Source: Onchidella celtica (Eukaryota > Mollusca > Gastropoda > Systellommatophora > Onchidiidae). Taken from it: DNA of 64,000 bases. The stretch lies in contig OZ007569.1 of assembly GCA_963931925.1 (NCBI GenBank), positions 44,300,521-44,364,520 of the forward strand. The letters run 5' to 3'. The position numbers and the translations under genes are program-made. The notes under the pieces were generated by a model. It saw only the letters and a list, made by a program, of their open reading frames with translations. It did not search any database and was not told where the DNA came from. Below are positions 1-13,055 of the stretch, one piece after another; position 1 is the first letter of the stretch; the number at the start of each line of letters is the position of its first letter.

Positions 1-95
1 TTAGCTTACATTCATTTTCTAGATAAGTACAATATAAACAAAGGTTTTACAACGCTGACTGAAAACAACCGAGCATAATCCGAACTCTCACTTAC

Positions 96-115
96 CTAGG
101 TTTGAAAGCGTTCAT
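96..115 (-). other. Candidate first coding exon of an ankyrin locus lying left of the window
   Basis: On the minus strand an ATG at 115-113 opens a 20-nt stretch (M-N-A-F-K-P plus two bases of an R codon). It ends exactly at AG followed by the donor GTAAGT (95-90). By unit periodicity the matching ankyrin body would lie to the left, in a copy not included. See the exon at 21779-21798 for the reasoning. There is no transcript evidence. Confidence 0.35.
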
Positions 116-512
116 ATTTTGTGAAAATTTCACCAAGCTTTTCTTATCTCAGGTTTGCCACATAATTAAATCTTTGATAGGATGAAACCCCTGGTCTTCT
201 CATTTCATGGGAATAATGTATTTGAAGATTTATATTACGATACTTTTGTCCACACAAAAGATTTTTAACATTTGTAAACTGAGAATTGGGAAATCATGCC
301 AAATTTTGGGTCCCGTTCTAAAGGGAACGGAAGAAAGCATTTGAGGTGTTTTAACGGTTCCATAGAAGTGGGGTGTCCCTATATTGATACATGAATATCT
401 GAGAGCCACATGACATTGGATTCCGTCAAATTGCTTCATAATAAACCATGTCAGAAATATTGCTGTGTTACCCGACGGCCGCTGACACTGGATAAAGGAA
501 ATAGGTTGAAGA

Positions 513-669
513 CTAAGGGTAACCACACAAAGGCCACCGAATTCGGTCACCAAGCCACTAGGTGCTTTAAGTGAGAAGAATTGCACTAAAATCTCACGGG
601 GGGAATCTCACCTAAAGCGCCTACTGGCTCGGTGACCGAATTCGGTGGCCTTTGTGTGGCTACCCTTAG
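513..669. repeat. Inverted repeat with 64-bp arms (hairpin), copy 1
   Basis: The left arm (513-576) and right arm (606-669) are reverse complements with 5 mismatches in 64, around a 29-base spacer. Both arms contain CCGAATTCGG and the block CACACAAAGGCC. A transcript could fold into a long hairpin, and the structure could be a small foldback or MITE-type element. I saw no clear target-site duplication and cannot name a family. A 118-codon open frame across the left arm (230-586, minus) has no recognisable domain and is not annotated as a gene. Confidence 0.85.
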
Positions 670-1941
670 AGGGACCGCCGAGCTTACTTCCTGGTTGACA
701 ATAAAGTAGCTATGTATGGGGAGCGTGCTGACCAGCACGAGGCACGCGAGACGGAAGCCCCAACAAACGGCTGTAATAATTATATTATGTTTGTGCCTTT
801 ACCCCGCCTGGACTATACGAACTTTCCTCACAATCTCTTTGGGATATTTCTCCCCTGCAAAGTATAGAAAGTTACTAGAAGGCAAAATGGGTATAAAGGG
901 GATCTAGAAAAACATAATTTATGTTATCCTTTCCCTGTCGACGGTCCAGGGTCAAAATGCTGACCTGAGAAGTCTACAAACTGGTCCACAGGACGTAATT
1001 TGATAGAGGAGAACATCGGGGAAAGGGGGACCCTCGAACCTGTGTGCCCACAAACTGTGTTTATTTAGCTTTTTTTTTTAAGTGTTTTTTTTTTTTTTTA
1101 ACATTTGACCTAAAGCTAATTATTGTTTGACTGATTTTTTAAGCTTTCAAAGTCAGTACATTTTCCTAGGCCAGGAAAGGAGTTTGGATGCTGCAAAGTG
1201 TAATATTATGATGCATTAAGAATAAGGTGCGATGATTCTTCACGCACCCAATACATATATTATATAAGAAGTTTAAGAAATATAATAATAATATGGTTCC
1301 TCCAATGGAAGCGAGAAACACACACACACACAGACAAAAGCACACACATACATAGTCTATAATCAGAGTGCGGGGGGCTGCTTTGGGGGGGGGGGGTGTA
1401 ACCGGGTAATGCCAAGTACCTAATCTGGTCATGTCATTATAAGATTAAATCAGCAATCGGCCTCCCTTTAATTTTTTTTTTTTTTTGGACTGATTTCTAT
1501 ACATTTGTACATTGCTGGTCTGTTAGCGTGAAGATTATTTCTTTTATCCCAAATGAGGGATAGATTGAGGGCAACTGTTATTATATTCTCTACGTCCATG
1601 CCATGACTATAAATATTGCCAAACTCTTTTTTTAACTTTCCTTGGTTAAAAAGTGTCGAGACGGCAAAACGGACGTACAATTTGAACATCCAGCTGTGAA
1701 ACTACACACCGCGCGCACCATTCTGCACACAACCAACGGCAGACAAGCGGGGAAAAATTCATTTTGACACTCCGACAAAATAAATTTGTCTGCTCACCAG
1801 GTGCTGGGGACCATCGTTCAATCTGTGCACCTCAAAGGATAAAGATGCTTAATTTTATTTCTACCCACCCCAGCAACCTGCTTTCTCTATGTGCTCCCCT
1901 TTACGCCTACCAACAATCAAAAGAAACCCCATCTCGGAGTC
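670..1941. other. Non-coding stretch with short simple repeats
   Basis: Apart from the direct repeat at 812-1175, this stretch holds a poly-T pair (1071-1099), a CA run (about 1318-1334), a poly-G run near 1384-1396 and a poly-T run near 1471-1486. Open frames here are short and show no known domain. No RNA gene was seen. Confidence 0.6.
812..1175 (+). repeat. Diverged intra-unit direct repeat, left member
   Basis: This aligns with 4519-4913 in the same orientation. Shared blocks include ACTATA-GAACT-GCCTCAC near the start, AGTATAGAAAGT, a GGGGAT-TA-GAAAA block, GCTGACCTGAGAAG, and a closing TAGGCCAGG/TATACCAGG. By eye roughly 70-75% of bases match, with small gaps, so it is an old dispersed or duplicated element, much older than the 21.68-kb duplication. 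Copies lie at 22495-22858 and 44179-44542. Confidence 0.7.
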
Positions 1942-2077
1942 CCCTCTCTCTTTCTCTCTCTCTGTCTCTCTCTCTGTCTCTCTCCCTCTCTCCCTCTGTC
2001 TCTCTCTCTCTGTCTCTCTATGTGTCTCGCTCTCTATCTCTCCGTCTCGCTCTCTGTCTGTCTCTCTCTCTCTCCTT
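1942..2077. repeat. Imperfect CT/CTGT microsatellite, copy 1
   Basis: A long CT-rich tract with scattered G and A interruptions (CTCTGT, CTCGCT). It creates three overlapping Ser/Leu-rich open frames that are artefacts. A 10-base poly-C run follows about 55 bases downstream. Copies lie at 23625-23760 and 45309-45444. Confidence 0.9.
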
Positions 2078-3276
2078 CTATCGTTTAGCCACCGATCTTC
2101 CTAATCTTTTAATCTTTGTTCACTTTTTCGCCCCCCCCCCCCACCTCGTTGTTTCTACCCATTTTTGCTGCCACCCAAAACTTTTCAAAATTTCACGTGT
2201 ACCAAACCCACTAGCTCTAGCACTGCCGGATACACTTTTAATGCTTTCAAATGAGGAATAATTACCACAACAGGGAACATGAACTGCGATGTACGTATGT
2301 TCAGCGAAGTATGGCCCGCAAATGTACAGCAGTGAATAGTATTTAAAACAACAGGTGTGTGTACAATAACTGAGTGGGTAATAATTTTACTATAGAAAGA
2401 AAGGATAAAATAAGAAACAGTATCGATCACATGAGATTTCATTAAAGTGGCAGGAATAAAGTATATGAAAGCCAAAAGACAGTAAAGATGTTTTGGCAAA
2501 ATAGGAAATGGTTGACTGTCCTGGAAAAATAGAAATGGTGAGCCTTTAGCTTGCGTAACATTTTTCAGCGTAATCTCATCTGGAAGCTAACGAGCTCATC
2601 ATTTCAATATAAACCGACTAAACACCGATCTAGATTATTGCTTAGTTCCACAGTTTTTACTTATGGCAGGTACAGTCTAACCACGTCAATTCCTGCACAA
2701 GATTTACGGAAAGACAGGAAACAAAACCAGAAGACCGGGTGGTTAGTGGGGGCTTCTGGCAGAGTTTCCTATCGATCGTCTTACTTCTTCCACGGACAAT
2801 ATGGCCGTTTTGGTGTCGACGGACGTTCACCAAACTCAAACTAAAACTCAAACTCAGAAAAAGTGGACTTACCTTTTTGGAAGAAGTTCAAACACCTATG
2901 GGATGATTTCTTTGGGTCAGTGTTGTACACATGTTTTGTAGTCTGTATTCTAATATTACTTGAGCCCATGGTCTGTTGTAGTACGCGATCACTTCGAATT
3001 TCATTTCTGTTTTGAGATCAGTTTTGGATAATGATATTTAAGCAGCAACTTAATCAGTGACGCATATTGTATGCATATGAAATGCATGACCTATTTTGAA
3101 AAGGTATTTATATAATTTCAATGCAGTGCTCGCAGCAATCTTCAACTATGGAATATCCCTGGTCCTCTTAAATTTCTTTTCCACTTGTATAGATTTATTA
3201 ATTTCTTTCCTTGGCTGCCAACTTAATATACAGACAGACTTATACAATAATAAGCACACAGATAACAGATAAGCGC
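2078..3276. other. Non-coding stretch with one good splice-donor match
   Basis: No recognisable gene. On the minus strand AG followed by GTAAGT occurs at 2873/2872, an excellent donor match, but I could not find a convincing open exon behind it (positions above 2873). It may be a non-coding 5' exon or chance. Confidence 0.4.
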
Positions 3277-3306
3277 ATAGATAGATAGAAAAAAAGATAG
3301 ATAGAT

Positions 3307-3337
<31 letters not shown>

Positions 3338-3444
3338 AGACCGACCGACAGACAGACAGTCAGATAGACAAACAGACAGATAGACAGATAGATAGATACA
3401 TAGATAGATAGATAGATAGACTGATTGACTGACAGACAGATAGA
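3277..3444. repeat. GATA/GACA microsatellite, copy 1
   Basis: Interspersed ATAG and ACAG tetranucleotide arrays with a few ACCG steps. Copies lie at 24960-25127 and 46644-46811, with no length change noticed. Confidence 0.9.
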
Positions 3445-6321
3445 GAATTACACAAGTAGATCAATCATTGGCACTAGCTCCATAAAAGTAATATGCACAC
3501 TATCATAAAACAGCATGTGCAGTATATTTCACTACATGCCATGTCTTTGGTAGATGGTTAGAACATACTGTGGACAATGTTCCTTCTCTGTGTGGTGTAT
3601 ATGCTCGCTGGGCCACTAATACCCTCACCAAGAAACCCCGCACCTTTGTCACAGCTTACACCAAACACGGGAAATAAAATAATTACATGTATAGCCACAC
3701 CAGATATAATAGAGTTATTTAGGGCCAAAAGTGTGCATTTTGGTGGTGAAGGCAACATCATTGCATAATGGTTGTAGGTTGGCATACTAACAAGTATTGA
3801 TATAGAACGACCACATCAGATGGCCTTGACCCCTTGAAAATAACCTCTGTTTTCCTTTATATTCTTTTAAAATTTATTTTGAATGACATCGATTCAGAAA
3901 GGTGAAAACCGAAAATAAGGGAATTCTTTTTTTATTCTTTAAAATGTTTATAAGCACAGTGATGCTTCTCAGTCCTTTTGATATGACCATAATTATAATT
4001 TTCCAAAGTGACCCTCAAACTGACTAGTGGGCATTACGACAGCAAAGCTGCAAATCACTGATATTTTCTACACTCGATAATAAAAACTGAAATTAAAGAT
4101 GGGCAGTATGTGCTCCCATATCCGTTTTTTCTTGTCCAGACTGACCACAACCATATAATTGGCCAGAATGACCACTTTTGACAAACGCTAAAATGTATCA
4201 TATTCTGGAAGACTACAAATGTTTTATTAGTATTGTGGCGTTTAAAATATGGTGCTTATAAACAAAACTTGACGCGGTAACTTTAAAATAAGTGAAGTAA
4301 CCATCCAATTGACCACTGTTCATTAGAGAAACCAAAACTGTCAAAGAACATTCCCATTCATATCACAACGAAACCATCCCAGGACGCTGCAGAGTGAAAA
4401 ATACCAGTCAACACACCGACAACGGAATGAAGACCTACAGAACTATAGAACTGCTACCAGACATGTTCGCCTTTTCCGAGGTAGGTAAGAGAATGGTCAT
4501 CACTGAGCTAACAATTCCACTATAAGAACTCGCCTCACAGTCTCTCTGGGATTTTTTTACCGGCACAGTATAGAAAGTCACTGAAAGACAAAATAGGTAC
4601 CGAGGGGATGTAAGAAAACGTAACAAACTCGATGTGTGTCTGTATGCTTAGCCGTTTGCCCATAGGCGGTCAACCGGCTGACCTGAGAAGGCTACAGGGC
4701 TTAATTTGACACCGGAAGAACATTGGGGTAGGGAAAGTGCTTCAACTTGTGTGCACATTTGGCTATTTGTTTGTTTGTGTGTGTGTGTTTGTTTGTAAAA
4801 TGGGTCTTTTAAAAAGTTTTTTTATTTTGTAAATGTTTGAGCTGTAGCTAGAACCACTGTTTACATTTGACCACTTTCCGGACCTTCAATTTGGTACATT
4901 TTTCTATACCAGGTAAACTGTGATAGCGCAGTGATAAGCCTAGATATTGCTTTAGACGGGTGTTAAATTCAGTACAAGTTTCTTATCGGGAGAAAAGTGC
5001 TTATAACCCTTGTGCATATGAGGGCTGTCGCAAGATAGGAGATTGTAGGAATTTTTCTAGATACTTTCCTGGACATGTTCCTGATGCTGATTTTGACACT
5101 TTTTCTAACTGAATACTTATAGAATTTGGTCCGGCTTCCCAGACAAACAAAAGTGTCCTTTTATTAACCTAAAATGGCCCTCCGACTTGAGATAAATCGA
5201 AGTCCATTTCCTGGCAACTTGGATGTGGCACTGCTCTGAAGGACAAACATACAAACAGAAATCGTCAATTTGTGACCATGAATTACGTGAACAAATCTAT
5301 TTTGACAAAATTCAGTCTTTGATAATTATTATCTTCTTATTTGGAGGGACTATATCAATGTAGGACAATGTTTACTTTCTTTTTGTTTTATTCAACGCGA
5401 ACACATCATCATTTCCGTCATTAATGTTCATCAAACTAGCATCATTTATCCATCATATTTAGATCTCCCATTACTACAATACTAGAACAGTCACAGAGCT
5501 CGACTCCAACATGTCATAAACACCAACTCCGGTGTCCCGGTCGCTGCGCGTCGACACGGACGATTCTATATAATATATGTAAGGATGGTAACATGACATA
5601 AAAATCTTTATGGAAACCAAAACATCGTTTGCAAAATTTAAAACGAAAATCAGTATTTTGTTAAGAACAGTAAAGGTTTGAACCCAATTACTTTGTTCAG
5701 AGGGACAACCTGATTGTTTCCAAACATAGATATACTGCATTCCACACTGATGCTTCTTTTCCCTAGTTTGAGCCACAACAGATACAATCTGACGTGGTCA
5801 GTTTTTGGTAGAGAGACAAATTTCAAGAAAATCAAGATTATGTTAAAACTTCAGACTTTGCCATCTTGAGAGCAATTCAGGCTTCTGCTGTATGGAGTCG
5901 TTCATTAGTTGTTTGTCTAGGTTTTAGATGTAGGTGCGAATTTTGTGTAACACACTTGTAGTCTACGGCTTTTCCTGATAGCCTTGGTTCACTTCCTTGT
6001 TCACAGCCATTCACTGAAGCGTTAACAAGTTTGTTTACGTGAAATGCACCAGAGATTTCAAATAGCCATTCATTCATAATAATAAAAGAAAAGCTTCGTT
6101 CTATTAAATATCAGAATATTCGTCGCCCAAGTGTAAGCCCTTTCTCTGTAACTTCCTTGTTAACTTTCTGCCCGTTTGCCTACCTGCTTTTCTTTCAAAT
6201 ATTCGACTGTCACAGTCTTAACGACAAATAGACAGGCAGGGAGACAGACAGAGAGGCAGGCAGTCAGTTTGACATAAAGACAGGAACAGACACAAAGAAA
6301 TATAGTATTATACTTTGATAA
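3445..6321. other. Non-coding stretch
   Basis: Apart from the direct-repeat member at 4519-4913, I see no supported feature. Open frames up to about 100 codons lack known domains, and none is conserved in the diverged paralogue on the right, which does not cover this part. There is an imperfect CAGA-rich patch near 6222-6290. Confidence 0.5.
4519..4913 (+). repeat. Diverged intra-unit direct repeat, right member
   Basis: Partner of 812-1175. It carries the same order of motifs, then a GT/TTTG-rich insertion near 4755-4800. No coding potential was seen. Copies lie at 26202-26596 and 47886-48280. Confidence 0.7.
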
Positions 6322-6347
6322 TCTCTCTCTCTCTCGCTCGCTCTCTG

Positions 6348-6405
<58 letters not shown>

Positions 6406-6426
6406 TCTTTTCTTTTTTTTTTTTTT
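6322..6426. repeat. CT/T-rich microsatellite, copy 1
   Basis: A CT array with a TTT interruption, then a CTTT/T run. This is one of the few places where the copies differ. Copies 1 and 3 share this form, while copy 2 is one base longer and differently arranged. Confidence 0.9.
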
Positions 6427-7068
6427 ATATCTCCAACATCGATTTCATCTCCTCATTGACCCCCGTTCCCTCTCTCCTTTGAGCAACAATTCTATGTTCC
6501 CCCTGCTATTATCGTTATACATCATTTTTGTCAATCTTTCGTCATTGATAAAATTAATAACAATTCATTTGAATTTTATTAATATAGACGGATCTCCCAT
6601 CTGAAAGAAAGGAAAGAAAAAAATTAGTTGAACGGCATAAGTCTTACAACAGATGTGCTGGTGATATTAACAATTCACTGCACTCCATCAGGTACCAAAT
6701 TGAACCGTTATTGCCCTAGTTGTGGTGTTGCCGCAGAAATGAATTAACCAGAACAGAAGCGTGGAGATTTGTTGCTACTCTTTCCAAAAAAAAAAACGAT
6801 TATCAATGAATTAGAGCTTACGTTAAACTATTTTCAAGACCGATTTTGTTTTTGTATGGTGGCCAGTTTGGAAATTCTGTGTCAGAGTATGTCGTGTTAT
6901 TTTTTTAAATTTTTGTACGACACTATGAGCACATAAAGGGCAGAGGTAAGTGATCCCACTAACAACCAAAGATTTATTAATGGTACTGGAGTGTAATAGG
7001 TCTATGTCCGCGGATGTTTTTACGGGGACTTTACAAAACACACATCCATACATCTCTCATCATACACG
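6427..7068. other. Non-coding stretch
   Basis: No supported gene. Holds a short poly-A run near 6786-6795 and a plus-strand AGGTAAGT match near 6940. Nothing else recognised. Confidence 0.5.
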
Positions 7069-7252
7069 TCCATCCATCCATCTATTCAGCCATCCATCCA
7101 TCCATCCATCCACCCTTCTAACCATTCATCCATGCTTCCATCCATCCACCCAACCACTCATTCGTCCATGCTTTTCCACCCAACCACTCATCCATCCATC
7201 CATCCATCCATCCATCCATCCACCAACACTCAAGCAATCCATCCATCCATCT
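7069..7252. repeat. CATC tetranucleotide array, copy 1
   Basis: An ATCC array with CACC and ATTC variants. It produces Ser-Ile-His-Pro open frames with no biological meaning. Copies lie at 28753-28936 and 50436-50619. Confidence 0.9.
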
Positions 7253-7613
7253 ATTCTGTTGGTCTGACTCTCTGTCTGTCTTTGTCTCTCTGCTATCTTT
7301 CTTTTATTTCTGTCTAGCGCTATTTTTATTCTGTTTTTCTGTTTTTATGATTTATTCATTTATGTATTTAGTCTCTGAAGAAGGGGAACCTAATGGCTGA
7401 ATTTCGTGATGTCAAGATTCTATTAATTTAGTGTGCGGGGGAAGGGGCCGCTGGAGGTGGGTGCTATGTGCAAGAGTCCCGTATCATTTTTTTCTGCTTA
7501 AATTGCCACAAAGCCGGTCTAGTTACCTGCAATACAAACATCTTGCTAAAAGGGTGAACTGGACGGCATGAACACTACGGTTTGGCTAAAGAGTTCCCCC
7601 ACCTCTCCCCACT

Positions 7614-7628
7614 CCCCCCCCCCCCCCC
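7614..7628. repeat. Poly-C run, copy 1 (15 C)
   Basis: Fifteen C in copy 1 and in copy 2 (29298-29312), thirteen in copy 3 (50981-50993). A second 13-C run lies at 7773-7785. Such runs are prone to both slippage and base-calling error, so the length difference is weak evidence of real divergence. Confidence 0.85.
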
Positions 7629-8135
7629 GAGATACTCCTAACAACAGCCTTAATTGATTATTCTTTCAGATTTTCTTTTTGTTCTCCTCCTGTTTTTGGT
7701 TGAAAAGGCAAGGGGCATGGTTAGGGATTCGATAAGATTTAGGGTTGAGGATAAAGACGGGAAGCGTATACGCCCCCCCCCCCCCGCTCGAAACGTTTGG
7801 TGTACGTATGTACAAGTAGCAATAGCCATTGTTTTGACTGTCAGGCGTGGTGTATTTTTGTATGTGCATGCATGGCTGAATGTGTGTGTTTACATGATTG
7901 TGTTTCGTCTGTGTTCATCATCAATTGTTCATCTGGAAAAGAGGATGACATTTGTATAGTTTTTGTTATCGCTGTTACTGTTGTTGTTGTTGTCGTTTGG
8001 GCTGTTGCTGTTGGTATGATTGTTATTTTGTCTTTGCCAGTGAGCTCTTCTTGGCCACCGCATCCCAACAGTTGGTGTTACTGCAGAACATATCAGCTTG
8101 ATCATTATTGGTGCATATTTGTGTGGGTGTGAGCA

Positions 8136-8138
<3 letters not shown>

Positions 8139-8192
<54 letters not shown>
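8139..8192. repeat. GT microsatellite, copy 1
   Basis: 27 GT units. The copy 2 equivalent is 29823-29876. Absent from copy 3, which ends upstream of this point. Confidence 0.95.
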
Positions 8193-8195
<3 letters not shown>

Positions 8196-11100
8196 GTGTG
8201 CTTGTAATGATGGCGGACAGACATTTCCTCATTGTAGATTGGATAAAAAGACACTTTACCCAGAATGAACAGAAACATGGCCTTCCATTCCAAAATTGCG
8301 GGTTGTACGTGGCCGCTCTGCTAGGGTTCCCTTCTGCCCTATCTTTCCGTTACGTTACGTAACCATGTCTTCTTGTTTGTTCCCAGCACAAGGTGGCCGT
8401 TAACGTGTCCACGTGCTGTCTCCAAACCCGGACTCAAACTCCTTCCCTAATCTGTCTGTCTCTATGCTTTTTCATCCATATCCCTATCTCTCGATCCTCA
8501 TGCTATTTCATCCATCAACATTAATATGTCCATATCTGTGTTATTTCATCCATGACTATCTGTTTTTAAATTAATTATTGAAACGGCAGTTTGTATGTAT
8601 GGATGCATAGAACATTAGTTGCGTACTATTCATTTGACTGTACACTGTATAATTATGCAAAATTGCCATCAATTTCAAAGAACAAAAGAGAAGCGACATC
8701 TGCAAGTGCCTGTTGTTAGATGAGCGGAAAGTAAACGGTACCGTATACCCAATATAACATGAGGCAGAGAGTAAAACAATGCTCTCCCGATCTTCTGATG
8801 AAATAGATGGGCACCCTGAGTAACACTGGTCTTAAAGCAAGAATTTGCCTTTTGTTTTTTTTAGGTGGCGGTCGATGTTGTTGCTTTTTTCTCTTCTATT
8901 TTATTCTTCCGTACAAATGACGGTAAAAACCTATCCGTTTATGCAGTGCCAAGGCCAGGTCTGCCAAATTAAGTTCGCTTTCATCGTAGATTTTGCCATA
9001 TCTGAAACATCAAGAGCTCAAAATTGAAGAAATCCGTCATACGTATGTATATAATAGTCATTTTAATGTGCGTCTGTCATAGTGATAAAATTAGTATTAA
9101 ATAACTTGATTTTACATCACAATGCCAGACGTGGTAACTTGACTGAAACATCCAGACAAACACAAGAACAGACAGGGCAGACATATACAGTGTATTATTG
9201 ATTAATATTGGACCCGTCACAGAGAATATAAATAATTTTATTTAGATATTAATGGGAACATTATTAAATTTAATTCATGATCAATCATAGTGCCATCTCG
9301 TATGGAATAGTATCAAATTTTGATATATTTATCTTTATCTTTCATTATTTTAAAATACGGAATGAATTTATCACAAACTCGATGGCAAACCGACTGATAT
9401 TATTTGAAAACATTATTCTGTGCAAACATTGTTTAAATCCCTTATTTATAGTGATTCAAGCTTAAAATCATACAAAAAAACAACAACACATCTGTTGCTC
9501 AATAAACACCTATAAAATTTAATACAAGATTCGTTTTTTGTTGTTTTTTTGGAAGGTGAACCTGTAAGCAGCTAAACCTTTGTGAATACCCCATCAAAAA
9601 TTATGAAACTTGACGTATTGCATCAACTTTTGGCGAAGAGTTGTGTGGAGACATTCATTTTGAACAAAAATCGGTCCTTAGTATTAAACAAGGCAATTGA
9701 AGATTAAAAGAAATATGAAGAAACTGAACACTATAATTATGGCAATTATATCATCAAAAAGACCACCAAACAAAAGAAAACGTGTCCAGGAGATAAACTA
9801 ACACTAACACAGGCCTGCATGATATTTAGAATCCATTGCGCCATTAGCCTAGATCTAGACCTTCACATTGCAATATCAAACACTATTAAATGAAATGAAT
9901 CCAAGACTCGTACACCTGAAAATGAAATAATGCCAGGAGTCTCCCAATAGATCTAAGCTTAGCTGTGAAGTTGCCGCCGATGACAAAGCTCACTTCCGTT
10001 GGCGGTTCCGCAGATTTGATGACCACATCTGGTAATGAAATTTTATTTCCCGATATACGGGCTGGATTTTTTGGGACTTTTAAAAATTCAATTTCAGCTG
10101 TAAGCCCTACCAAATGGCAAAAAATTGATGCCCATCATGACGGGCCGATATGAATTATCATTTTCTAAAGTCACGTCAAATCTGAAGTCTAAAGCCGAGG
10201 TAGCCAGTCCGGGAAAGTCCTGACACATATATCTCGAAGCCCTACTCAAATATATAATTTTATTGATTTGAAACGTCAAGCTCTGTGAAATTAGTAACTT
10301 AATAAATTGGGAAAAGGTCCGGGTTGAACAAAAGTAATTTCCAATGAGGGTGACTCTGATAATACAGCACTAAAATGACACCATTCACGCAGCAAGTTGA
10401 ATATCGTAGGCCATTCAAGCTACAGTCGCAGTCAAACAGTGCCAGTTATGAAAACAATGCAAAAAGGCAACAGTTGGTTAGGGCAAGCAAAAAGCACCAG
10501 TAAACACATGAATACTTCTTATTAGCGAATAATCGAGTATGGTATATGGGACGAATTTGTTGAGATTTTTATTGGTACCATGCCGATTAAAAGGAAGAAT
10601 CTCGACTGCACAATAGTTTCAAAGTGGCGAGCTCTTTGACATTTGTTGCAGGTAAAGACCCCAGCTAATTTCTCCTGACCCATATTTAGCTCTGTTATAG
10701 TGTCTTTGTCTTTTTATTTCTCTGAGCGCAGCCAAGGATGCTCTTGATTTCATCTTCACTTAAGGAAAAACTGTGGCAACTTCAAACCCGTGTCGCCCGC
10801 GCTCCATGCGACATATTTTTTATGTATGAATGTCGATAGGGCGGGGTCAAGAAGACTTATGCTAACCTAAGCTAACCCACTGGCGACAGTTATGTGTATA
10901 ACCGTATTCGAGAATGTATTCGGCTACTGTTGGTGGTATTTGTATGCCCCATCACTGGTGCTATTTGCATGTCAGTATTACGTCGGCTGGTGCGTTTTGC
11001 ATATCCACATAACTTACGCATTGGGCAAAAACTGAGCAAATATTGATTTTGGAAAGACTTTCATATGCTAATACAGCAACAACTCATACAAATGTAATAG

Positions 11101-13005
11101 CCACAATAAAACAGCAACATGTTCTTCATCACCTGAAACAGTAACCTTTGAAATAACGTCAGGCATAAACAAGTATACTTTTTTGAGTTATTAATATATA
11201 ACTAGATGAAATCCGCAGGTTATAGCCTGGTGTTGAGTTCTTCCTTCCTACTGGATCAGGGCAGCACTGTTGTGGTCCGCCAGCAAGCAGAAAGACCACG
11301 GTCTACTGTTTTTACATGTACATAATTATGAATTTACCGCCATCTTTAGAAAAACTGGGCATGAGAACAATATCCCTGATCAGATCAACCATATCATTCA
11401 ATACAAACAATGAGCAGATTTCTAGAACAATGATGGTTTTTACCAACTCAACCATAGACTAACAAGAAATTATCATTGTCTAAATATCTGCTACTCATTT
11501 GCGAAGTAAATTAATATTGTTTCTTTAGATCTTTTTTCTTCCTACAGGTTTGAGTCATGGCTATACACGATGGTCACATTATTAATTCCAGTTCTGAACT
11601 GATCCTGTGTATTTGCATGTTGAAATAAAATATTGTTGTATTAGACGACATTATGACCTTGGTATTGGTTTATTGAGAGTAGGTGACTATGACAAAGTAT
11701 CAACTCATTTAAAGTGAGGTAATTAATTGCTGCGGATAATAATCTCCAGCACTAACAAAGAAAAAGTCATTATGCATTGAATATTTTTGCATTGATTATT
11801 ACAGTATTATCAAGCATAAGAATGATAGTAACTTGATTTAATCGTTTTCTCAATCCAATTACTATCTTCTCTAGTACAAACAAACAATAGATCATAATCG
11901 TATATGATCTGGATATGGTGAACAATATAATATAGGATGTAATATGTATTGCAGTTATGATAATATGGGGCACAACTGAATAATACATTAGTACATAGGT
12001 TACAATGGAGAGTATGATATATATATGTACAGATTCTGAACTGAATTCTAGAAAATTCAGGTACCAATTCTGATTTCAATGACCTTTGCTGGTGGAAAAC
12101 ATCTTAATAAAAGATTACCTTATAATAATTATACATTTATTTTGTCTATGCTACACCGATTACAACATTCTGGTCTTAGACATTATAGGTAAGATCTGCG
12201 TTTCTCGGGGACTTCAGCCGAAGGTCTCCTGACCTTAGACGTATGGCCATTGTGTTAATTAAATAATAACGTAACTACTAGAACAGATATGGCTTATTCT
12301 AAGCACAGTCAGCTCGCCAGCATGCCATAGGCCTTGGTTTACATCACTTTTTTCTGAGGGATCTCATGACAAAATTGTTGTTGTGTCCTCCAACAATCAG
12401 ATAGATCACAACATATTAAGCTGTCTGTATGCACAGGGTAACTACCATCTGTAGACAAATTTACATATGAAGAGAAATATTCCTGCCCAGACCAACAATA
12501 ATTCAACACAGACAAACTACGGATTCCATGTGTAACCAATAACAATGTTATAAGCGTAATCTAAAAATACCTGATTATTGTATAGTCCTATATAATATGT
12601 CAGTGCGTGACGAAGTAAGTTAATACAGCTGCTTCTGCAGTAACAGTAATACTTCACAGAATGGATAAACTGCTATATACATCTATTATAATATATTTCA
12701 GTAACTTGCAACCTTTGGCATGAGTCACTGACCAAACTATAAACTCTTCAGGCCTTAAATTTGGCAGGAATGTGGACATTGGGATAAGGAAGATGATGGT
12801 TATAATTAAAAGTTGTTTACTTCCAGCATTTATTTTTAAGAAATAACAATGTTTATTGCTATGTAACATCTGTATTTTTGCGTTTGTTTCGTAATATATA
12901 GTACCGTGCATGCCATAAAAAGTAACCGTATCAAGTGTTCAGTTTGGTGCGTAGTGTTCTGGTGCGCATGAGTTCTGAAGCAAGACTGTAGTTTATTACT
13001 TTTAT

Positions 13006-13010
<5 letters not shown>
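8193..13010. other. Non-coding stretch, anciently duplicated in the right flank
   Basis: No supported gene. About 8500-12625 aligns in patches with 57841-62850, including the blocks starting GCCATTAGCC (9842), the region at 10091-10417, TAACTAGATGAA (11202) and GTAAGATCTG (12189). The segment 9934-10090 is in the opposite orientation relative to the paralogue. About 10418-11015 is missing from the paralogue. The strong conservation of some blocks could reflect shared ancestry alone. The copy 2 equivalent is 29877-34694. Confidence 0.6.
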
Positions 13011-13053
<43 letters not shown>

Positions 13054-13055
13054 GG
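13011..13055. repeat. GA array followed by poly-G, copy 1
   Basis: About 16 GA units joined directly to a run of 13 G. The copy 2 equivalent is 34695-34739. Confidence 0.9.

Noticed and set aside
230..586. 118-codon minus-strand frame overlapping the hairpin
   Set aside because: No recognisable domain; it runs into the inverted-repeat arm, and there is no sign of conservation outside the identical copies.
1764..2261. Ser/Leu-rich 165-codon frame and its overlapping frames
   Set aside because: Produced by the CT microsatellite; no gene-like sequence outside the tract.
3277..3444. CRISPR-like array
   Set aside because: Regular spacing is only a tetranucleotide microsatellite; no spacers, and the genome is animal.
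7950..8293. Thr-His repeat and Val-rich frames around the GT array
   Set aside because: Artefacts of the GT microsatellite and neighbouring GTT-rich DNA.
9886..10113. 75-codon minus-strand frame with partial conservation in the paralogue
   Set aside because: The conserved part is the micro-inverted block; substitutions fall in all codon positions, and the paralogue's frame stops early.
12189..12545. Possible small gene in the conserved block after GTAAGATCTG
   Set aside because: The similarity to 62410-62700 includes frame-changing indels, so it does not behave as coding sequence.
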